The notes under the pieces were generated by a model, which ran no database searches, was not told the origin of the DNA, and was given only the letters and a program-made list of their open reading frames with translations. From Sweltsa coloradensis (lineage: Eukaryota > Arthropoda > Insecta > Plecoptera > Chloroperlidae), in the NCBI GenBank assembly GCA_024449915.1, contig JAMZAV010003138.1, positions 1 to 64,000 of the forward strand: a DNA stretch of 64,000 nucleotides. The letters are read 5' to 3'. Positions 56,560-64,000 of this stretch are shown piece by piece (position 1 is the first letter of the stretch; every line of letters begins with the position of its first letter). A program made the translations under genes and the position numbers.

Positions 56560-57145
56560 ACTTGAATGCGAATATTCCCGGGATCTCAACACATGCTAGG
56601 TTCAAACCCCCGGTCGGTAAACATTTTGTAATTTCTGGATTGAATTTAAAAAAAGTATAAAACATTTTTTGAAATGCATACAAGCAGCCATACAGTCTAT
56701 AATCATCTGTGTCAATACTATGGAAAACATAGCCAGTACGAAATACGTGTAAAGATTGCAGGGTTTATTTAATTTCCGAGTGGAATTTGGTGGTACCTTG
56801 AGCGTGCAAGATTCGATCACTGCATAACAAATAACAAATATTTTTTCCAATACCTCCTAGCATCTAGGAGGCATTGTTTTTTTCAAAAGCAAAACCATTG
56901 TTCTACTCATTTGCAGACTATTTTTCAATTTATCATTTCTTGTAGATTTATATCGCAATGGATCTAGCTGATTTTATTAACAGTCTCAGTTAACTCGCAC
57001 CGGATATCTGTTTTAAAATTTCAGCACAATCTATTCAGCGATTCAACTGTTTTTCATAGAAGACACACACTCACACACAATCACGGAAGTGCCGATTTTC
57101 TTGAATTATTGAATCCTCATGCGCTTCGGCCCACTGGGTCTAATT
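56560..57145 (-). repeat. Decayed copy of the 50085-50690 repeat
   Basis: Shares the tRNA-like box (GGTTCAAACCCCCGGTCGG), GTAATTTCTGGATTG, ACATAGCCAGTACGAA, TTTCAG and a (CA)n-like run at 57061-57082. Its outer ends are degraded. Confidence 0.6.
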
Positions 57146-58360
57146 ACTTCTACAAGTGTTTTATAACAGGGCTTCCCAGATAGAATTCAGAGATTCCGGG
57201 AAATTTAAATCTAGCATCAGTTTGTAAAGTTCGTGTTTTTGAAAAGCGAGATTAAAACTCGGCAGAGATAAATATCGAAAGTGACCATTTCATAACAGAA
57301 AACTGGCGTGAGCCCGCTTTCCCGATCTTTATTTTCCGTGGATAATAATAATATGAAAATGTAGAAAAGCCGTGTTTAACGTGTGCTGATAAATCTTTGA
57401 CAATTATTATTTGAACGACTAATTGATCGAAATTATTTTTTTAGGGACTTTACCACCAAAATTACCGCCTATATTTACCAACATACTTATATCGTATCGT
57501 ATCGTATACCAAGGGTTATTACTTTTCTTATGGGATATTGGCCAATGAGACCTAGCTCGAAAATTCCCCAAGTTTTAGATTTTTTAGTGGATACAGTATT
57601 CGAAATAATAATTGTTTGTTTCTTTTGTAAATTCATAATAAGTTAGCCTCATGTTTTCTTTTAGTGTAACCGGTAAATGAATCCCCATTTAAATTGAACA
57701 CTGTTTTGAATTATCTATTCGAGGCTTCTTTCGAGGGCATTAATTGTACTGACAATATTTATATTTTTATACCAATTTAAAAACATGTTTTATATTAAAT
57801 AAACAGATGAACTGAAATTGCATGGTATTTATTGTGATCGTCAATAGCCCCCCCCCCCCCTCTCACCGTTAGAGCTCGCCTCTAGTTTCAGGAGGTATTA
57901 TTTTTTTACAAACTTTATTTTTACAAAATTCCTACTTGAAATTGAGTTTAACTGACTTATGTGAATTTACGAATCCACTTTTTTGTTTTTCTTGTAACTA
58001 AATTTGACCCACTTTTATCAATCACAATATCACTAAAAATAGAGCTACAAGAAAAATAAAAATGTGGTAGAATTCGTCAATGCACAAATCTGTCATCTAA
58101 CCAACATTTCAAGTAAGAACTTTATAAAAATATAGTTTATTAAAAGTGTGATTTTATTGAACACATCATATTTTGGGTTACGGATATTTTCCAGGGATTA
58201 TCCATTGATCAAAAGCCCGAGCGGAAGTAATTAAGGAAGGGTCTCGCTCAGGTACTGGGACAATAGTAAGCCAAGGTCCGAGATGGTCATATTCATAGAA
58301 AGCCCAAACTATTCAAACTAGTATTTCGTTACCCCTCAATTTCACACCAATGTATATCAA
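57146..58360. other. AT-rich unique DNA
   Basis: Only simple sequence (ATCGT repeats at 57487-57505, poly-C at 57848-57858) and the AGAGCTCGCCTCTAGTTTC block at 57870, shared with 27640. No gene. Confidence 0.4.
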
Positions 58361-58700
58361 TTCATGAAATTAAGGTTCTGTGAAAAAATCATTACAATCG
58401 GACAAAGAATGGAGGTGTTATAAGTCAAAGAATTTTTTTAAAAAAAACGAAAAAATCGTAAAACTGCGATTTTCATGAGAAATAATTTTCCGTTTGTGCT
58501 AAAAAACGTGGCAGTTCTGAGTTCAGAAATTTCGAATGCCTCCATAAAATTTAAATCGCAATCGGAGTATCGGTTTAGCCGAATCGTGCTAACAACAGAC
58601 AAAAATACGAAAAAAAGAAAAAAACATTACGGATTTTTTTCTCCAGTGTAGTAAAATGGAATCTTCGCTGCGCTCGCTACGGCTCGTTACGCTCATCCAT
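58361..58700 (-). repeat. Helitron-like element fragment
   Basis: Two body units and the 5' segment (CCAGTGTAGT, TCTTCGCTGCGCTCGC) ending TTACGCTCATCC. Confidence 0.55.
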
Positions 58701-58714
58701 AATTAGATTGTTTA

Positions 58715-59346
58715 TTGGATGAGCTAAGCGAAGACTTACATTTCACTGACCCCCCAAAAAAATTGCTCTGGTGTTTTTTTTTGTTACTTTTCCTGTCTGT
58801 TTGTTCGCGCTCTACCGGGCAAACGGCATATGCGATCTTGATGAAAATTGGAAGGGACCTTCAAAATCTCTGAACCTTTGTCACGTTTTTTTGTCAAATT
58901 ATCACGTGAAATCATTAGAGTATGAGGAGATCAATATATGTCAACCTTCTACTTGTGGTTTTGGGCCAGCAGCAACATTGTAATTGATATTGTTTGTATC
59001 TTCTTACTCATTGTGACAATATCCATGGTTCGATTCCTGTTGGGCGGACTTTTTTAATTTTCTGAATTGTAGTAAATAATAAAAATATTTTTGTAGACAA
59101 TTTTTATTGATCTTCTTCAGGGACGGATTTGTTTTGCACAACTAGCAAGTCAAACTGTGAGCGGTCCAGGAATCGGCCGTTGCATGAATTCTATGTATTT
59201 CATTATCAGCATTTCGTTTTTAGGTTTCGTGATTAATATTAAATTCCAAAACAGATAATTTTTTTTTCTAGTGATAAATATAATGATAGATATTTCATAT
59301 TATATTGTATTGTATTGTATTGTATTTTATTTGCAGCTGTTAATTT
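58715..59346 (+). repeat. Tandem repeat unit 1 (~575 bp) starting in a Helitron-like 5' end
   Basis: Starts TTGGATGAGCTAAGCGAAG. From TTGTTCGCGCTCTACCGGGC (58801) to GCAGCTGTTAAT (59335-59346) it repeats at 59368-59932. It includes a B-box-like GGTTCGATTCC near 59028 and (TATTG)n near 59305. Confidence 0.7.
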
Positions 59347-59932
59347 TTTTTTTTTTTTTTTTTCTTGTTTGTTCGCGCTCTACCGGGCAAACGGCATATG
59401 CGATCTTGATGAAAATTTGGGAAAGGGGAAACCTTCGAAATCTCTGAACCTGTCACGTTTTTTTGTCAATTATCACGTGAAATCATTAGAGTATGAGGAG
59501 ATCAATATTTGTCAACCTTCTACTTGGGGGTTTTTGGGGCCCAGCAGCAACATTGTAATTGATATTGTTTGTATCTTCTTACTCTTTGGGTGACAATATC
59601 CATGGTTCGATTCCCTGTTGGGGCGGACTTTTTTAATTTCTGAATTGTAGTAAATAATAAAAATATTTTTGTAGACAATTTTTATTGATCTTCTTCAGGG
59701 ACGGATTTGTTTTGCACAACTAGCAAGTCAAACTGTGAGCAGGTCCAGGAATCGGCCGTTGCATGAATTCTGTGTATTTCATTATCAGCATTTCGTTTTT
59801 AGGTTTCGTGAATATATTAAATTCCCATACAGATAATTTGTTTTCTAGTGTAAAATATAATGATAGAATTTATCATTTTATATTGTATTGTATTGTATTG
59901 TATTTTTTTTTGCAGCTGTTAATTACATTTGT
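59347..59932 (+). repeat. Tandem repeat unit 2
   Basis: Nearly the same as unit 1, with extra G, C and T bases in homopolymer runs (GGGGGTTTTTGGGGCCC against GTGGTTTTGGGCC). Confidence 0.7.
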
Positions 59933-61589
59933 GATGTCATAAGCAGGCCTATGAGCATCGTAACATAAGCAAAAAAATAAACAATATAAAATTAAACATA
60001 AAACGTTATCTATTTTTATTTGAATTTCTAAAAGTTTGTTTGTTAAACTGTCATTATAACTGTTATTATGAAGTTATTTTGAGGCTAAATGCTATTATTG
60101 TAGGTATAGGTCATCCTTATAAGGAGTATATTATTTAGGAAGTATATACAGGGGGTATATTTTTATAAAGTAACAATCTAATTTTTTTTTGGCAAGTGAA
60201 CCAGAGCCGTCTTTCCATAAGCAGCTAAAACACAACATTGTTAAGGATATTTAAAAAAAAACTCATCAAATAGCGTGCTAGCATCGACTGGGCGTAGCGA
60301 GGGCACAAATGAACATTCATTTTACATAACAAAACTGAATTTGTTACAATATTGCGCAAATAAACTAAATCAAGTGAAAATTTTGTATTTCAAAGTTCAA
60401 ATAAATCCTTTCATTCGTCATATTGACGGAATATCACTATAATCTATATGTAATTTTACATTTAAAATGTTTTAAGGCCTTTCTAGTTTCAATTTTTTTT
60501 TTTGGTAAACGGTTAACAACTTTTTCATATTTCTCACTAGCGTTGATAAAATCAGTCCATGAGATACATTACGCGTATTCCTAAATTAATTCCCTTTATT
60601 TTGATTAAAAAAATTTGTGAAATCTCCGTAATTTACTGAATTTTGGTCAACTCCGGGAATTTATTTAAGTGCATGTACAAATTTTTATGCAAATTTCCAT
60701 ACTGTATATCAATCAACCGTTCTGCAGAAATCATCAACACCCGAGTGCGCGCGCATTTTTAGTTTGGGGGTTGAGTGGTATTTCTTTATAATGATGTACA
60801 ATTACAATGTATGAGACGGAGTTTTATGTTTTGTTTGTTGTCATTCGAAGGAAGGAATCGTTTTTCATATTCAAATAGATATTTTCAATGCTCTGCTTCC
60901 TGGCGCGAGTATTTGCATTGTGATTTACAATTTCTTTACCCCTTCTGGGGCCCGGGTAGAATCTGTCCAGAGCATGGCTCTGCTAATCGTACAAGGATAT
61001 TCAAAAGAAAAGTCCACCTTCAAACATCAGCTAGCAAAAGCCAGAAAAAATCACGAAGATCTTTTTATTTTTTTAAACTTATTTTAAATTTTTTTAAAGT
61101 TATTTACATATAAATATCCACACGCTCACACCACAAAACAACGATGTTTTTTAAAGTAGGGAAATCATTTAAATCTAAATCCACCAATGGAATCATATTG
61201 ACAGGTTGTTTACAAAAAACTACACACCATTGCGCGATCAGATCACATATTATCAATAGTTAAATAATTGTCTTTTTCACGGCTTTGGTAAATTACCACA
61301 AAATTATCCGCTTTTGGGGGCGCATTTACGGCTAGAAAGCTTTTCCCGAGTAAAATACCTCTGCTTCCACGTTAAAAACCTGGTTTGTACGACTAATCCA
61401 TCAGTAAATTGTGGGGGAGGGAAATTCTTCGCCGAGCATTCAAAAGATCGTCATCACAATTCAAGGAATTATATTATTTTGTTGTTTTGTCTTTCACCAG
61501 GTTCGGAAAGACCTCACTTTTTGCACACTGTTGTGCCGGCCACTCTACAATTTCAGATTCCGAGGCAACACGGGCCCCATATTGACCAT
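59933..61589. other. AT-rich DNA with an exon-like block at 60960-61030
   Basis: The only coding-like part is EHGSANRTRIFKRK (plus), related to 27690-27778. Neighbouring frames (60775-61113, 61314-61712) otherwise match nothing I recognise. Confidence 0.35.
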
Positions 61590-61998
61590 TGGATTAGACT
61601 AGGGTGTCATAAAAAATATTTATTTAATAAAATGATAAATAAGTTTCCAAAACAAATATTAACTCTTGAAATCATTATTAAAATCAAAAAAATCAATTAC
61701 AAAAATGGATAATTTTTTGTAAGTTTTATCCACTTTGAACGAAAAAAATCGCCTTTATTTTCGGTTTTTTAAGTAGGTATTTTGCTATTATACGAAATAA
61801 TGTAAATAAAATACTTAAAAAACCGTAAATGATGTCCGATTTTTTTTCATTCAAAGTGGATAAAACTTACAAAAAATAATCCATTTTGTAATAGCATTTG
61901 ATTTTGATTTTAATAATGATTTCAAGAGTTAATGATTGTATTGGATAAACTTATTTATTAATTTATGAATAAATATTTCATGACATCGTAGTCTAATC
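61590..61998. mobile_element. ~0.4 kb foldback MITE
   Basis: Arms 61590-61770 and 61815-61998 are reverse complements (AGACTA..GTGTCAT, AATATTTATT, CTCTTGAAATCATTATTAAA, TTTATCCACTTTGAA). The short centre near 61790 is also self-complementary. No coding. Confidence 0.65.
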
Positions 61999-64000
61999 TT
62001 ATCTCAAACTTCGGGCTTGTTGCTCCTCGGTATTGAAATTGTATAGAATTCAATTAGCTGACATACAAAAGAACTCCGCTCTCGAAGAGAACAAGCCCAC
62101 GTATATAAAATTATCCAATAGGCTGATGCAAATCAATGAACAATTGTCATTAATTTCAATTTCGTTGTTTTGTTAACGTACTTGACAATTTTGGTTCAAA
62201 CCACAACCAGGGGTCGAAGACCGCTATGTGAGAACCCCTTTTTTCCTTCCTTACCAGTAGCTTGGTTCGACCAGCATGGACTTTCTTCCCCACATCCTCG
62301 TATAAACTAAAAACTATTTACAAACTAGTGCGACAGTAGTCGATCGACAGCGACAACTTTGTAAATATTTGCCCTTCAGTCTCAGATTATCAATATTATT
62401 CAGCCAGGAAAAATCACGGATGATGTCAATTATCTACTTATTAACAAAGTCCAAAATCGTAAAATCTATTTATATTTAAAACTTGTTTAAATTAGAAGTT
62501 TTATTATTTTTACATTTATAAAAATCATCACCCAAACAAACCCTGTTTTTAGCGAATTTCCAATAACTAAACTTTTAGTAAGATCTTCATACACAAACTT
62601 ACGCAACCCTGGAAATTGTGGACTTACATTAAAAGGATTTCGTTTCGCATTGTTTTAGTTGGATATTTTAAAAAAATGTATTTTATAACATTTTTAAATA
62701 TATTATTATTAGTAGTTATATACGGTATATTACAAAAGGCTTATGTAAATGCTTTTAAAGAAGTAAATGAACCAATAAAAATTACCGTCTGTATATTATT
62801 GTTTCTAAAAGAACGCCATAATTAACCAGATGACGAAGAATGCCCGTATAGGAAATAAATCATGATGCAAATAGATCACGATTGCTACGATTGTCCCGAA
62901 TGAAGTCGACGTTTTATTGCGTGTGTGTACCGAGGGCCGGTGGGCGTATAATATATTGAAAAGTAAATTTTTAAAATGTAACCTGTGCAAAACCTCATGC
63001 GAGTAATGTGGCTAAGATGATGAGTGATTTAAACAATGTTTGGTTTGAACTGTAAATCGCAAAATAATCCGGATTACCCAGCTAATAAACGAAACATGCT
63101 TTGATGCTAGGAAGAAAGATGTTTTGACTTTTGATAAGGTTTAAATACATCCTGTCGTGGAATAAAAGCATAAGAATAGGCATTGTGGTGGTGCAATTTT
63201 CTTTTTATGAAATCGAAATCGTTTCCGAAAACCCCACAAATTCTTCGAGAGAGGTGACTGTGAGAGAGTGTTCACTGTTTCGATGAGTTTTTCAAAACAT
63301 TGCAAAACAGTGACTAGTTGTTTCAGTTAATGTCAGTGTCAGCTATAGTTACAACTCCCCATTCTAGTTATTATCTAGCTATTTTTTTGAGTTATGACCT
63401 GGACAGTGACGTAACACAATTGAACGCCTCCCCCCCCCAACCACAACTCTACGCTGCAAGACACGTGTTCGACCACCTATATACTAGACCATTGAGTATT
63501 TTAAGACTAGACAATGCATGTTTTAATTGGTCCGCAGGTAAAAGGAATTCATTCCTTCTTCGCAGAGGCAAGATTAGTGTTTTCTGAGAATAAGGGCTAA
63601 CATGCAAAACAGTGCGCAAGGTGCGCGTAAAATTATCCTGAACACTGATGTAACACAAAAGCTAAATTATCCAGTTTTTTTTGTTTGTTGCATGTTTGTT
63701 CGTTTCGTGTGCATATTATAAACAATCTAGTTAATGATAGTTTGATGAACAGGTGACATTGCATTAGAGGAATCCTAAAAATATTTTAAAGCAACAAAGT
63801 AAAGCATTTGCTAACAAGTTAAACGACCAGCAACGATGTCTATGATTCTTGGAATTTCTTTATTTATTATCTAGTATGTGGAGCAGCTTCCAGATAAATT
63901 TACACACAGGCACGACTTAAATTTATTTTTTTTTTTATTTAACGTCTATCCATTCCGTTAAAAAACGATTTACAAGGAGGACAATCTTGCCTGCACTGTG
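61999..64000. other. Unique AT-rich DNA, no gene recognised
   Basis: Short frames at 62616-62825 and 63318-63587 are hydrophobic or low-information and unsupported. A TATTTAACGTCTATCCATTC segment near the end resembles the SINE tail region (6740-6790), suggesting another SINE running off the window. Confidence 0.4.

Noticed and set aside
62616..62825. Hydrophobic 69-residue ORF resembling a membrane protein
   Set aside because: AT-rich DNA readily gives hydrophobic frames; no conserved motif or start context.

Overview
This is an AT-rich, gene-poor piece of an animal nuclear genome. Eukaryotic origin is clear from RCC1, RING and SIAH domains, 3' splice-site sequences just before the start codons, polyadenylation signals, and many animal-type transposable elements (hAT, Penelope-like, non-LTR, tRNA-derived SINEs, foldback elements and Helitron-like elements). 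The palindrome TAGGCCTA is strikingly common. I cannot name the species; a marine or other invertebrate is a guess only.

Host genes: the only convincing gene family has three copies of an unusual fusion gene. Each copy encodes an RCC1-like beta-propeller followed by a RING finger, a SIAH-type zinc finger and a Sina-type substrate-binding region, so the product looks like a ubiquitin E3 ligase. Copy C (31640-33583, minus) is intact at 647 residues. Copy A (1051-2993, plus) is split by a one-base deletion exactly between the propeller and the RING. Copy B (9493-11431, minus) carries about five indels. The coding region of each copy is one exon, preceded by a conserved splice acceptor, so the first intron probably lies in the 5' UTR. 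The copies sit in duplicons that share their 5' and 3' flanks, including the end of a hAT transposon.

Layout: 1-516 Helitron-like repeat; 520-4460 duplicon A; 4459-7215 LINE fragments, a foldback MITE and a SINE; 7460-11950 duplicon B; 11886-15539 hAT remnant with a nested hAT and a Helitron-like element; 16190-17550 Penelope-like element with a GIY-YIG domain and hammerhead motifs; 18066-24716 segmental duplication X; 24980-34120 duplicon C, carrying a 3.8 kb foldback element and a Helitron-like insertion; 35174-40866 two Helitron-like elements, one holding a 4.2 kb inverted repeat; 41391-41830 SINE; 42841-50820 segmental duplication Y with several nested transposons; 51660-53930 broken LINE with a 981 bp transposon inside its reverse transcriptase; 54490-64000 mostly unique AT-rich DNA with repeats and no convincing gene.

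Because the window holds several internal duplications (A/B/C, X/Y, and the block at about 15700 against 35100-40900), one copy often serves as the pre-insertion site for an element in the other. This fixes many transposon ends and target-site duplications from this sequence alone. It reveals a family of elements that insert between A and T without target duplication and end in CCTAG. All reading is by eye; no alignment or database search was run, and percentages are estimates.
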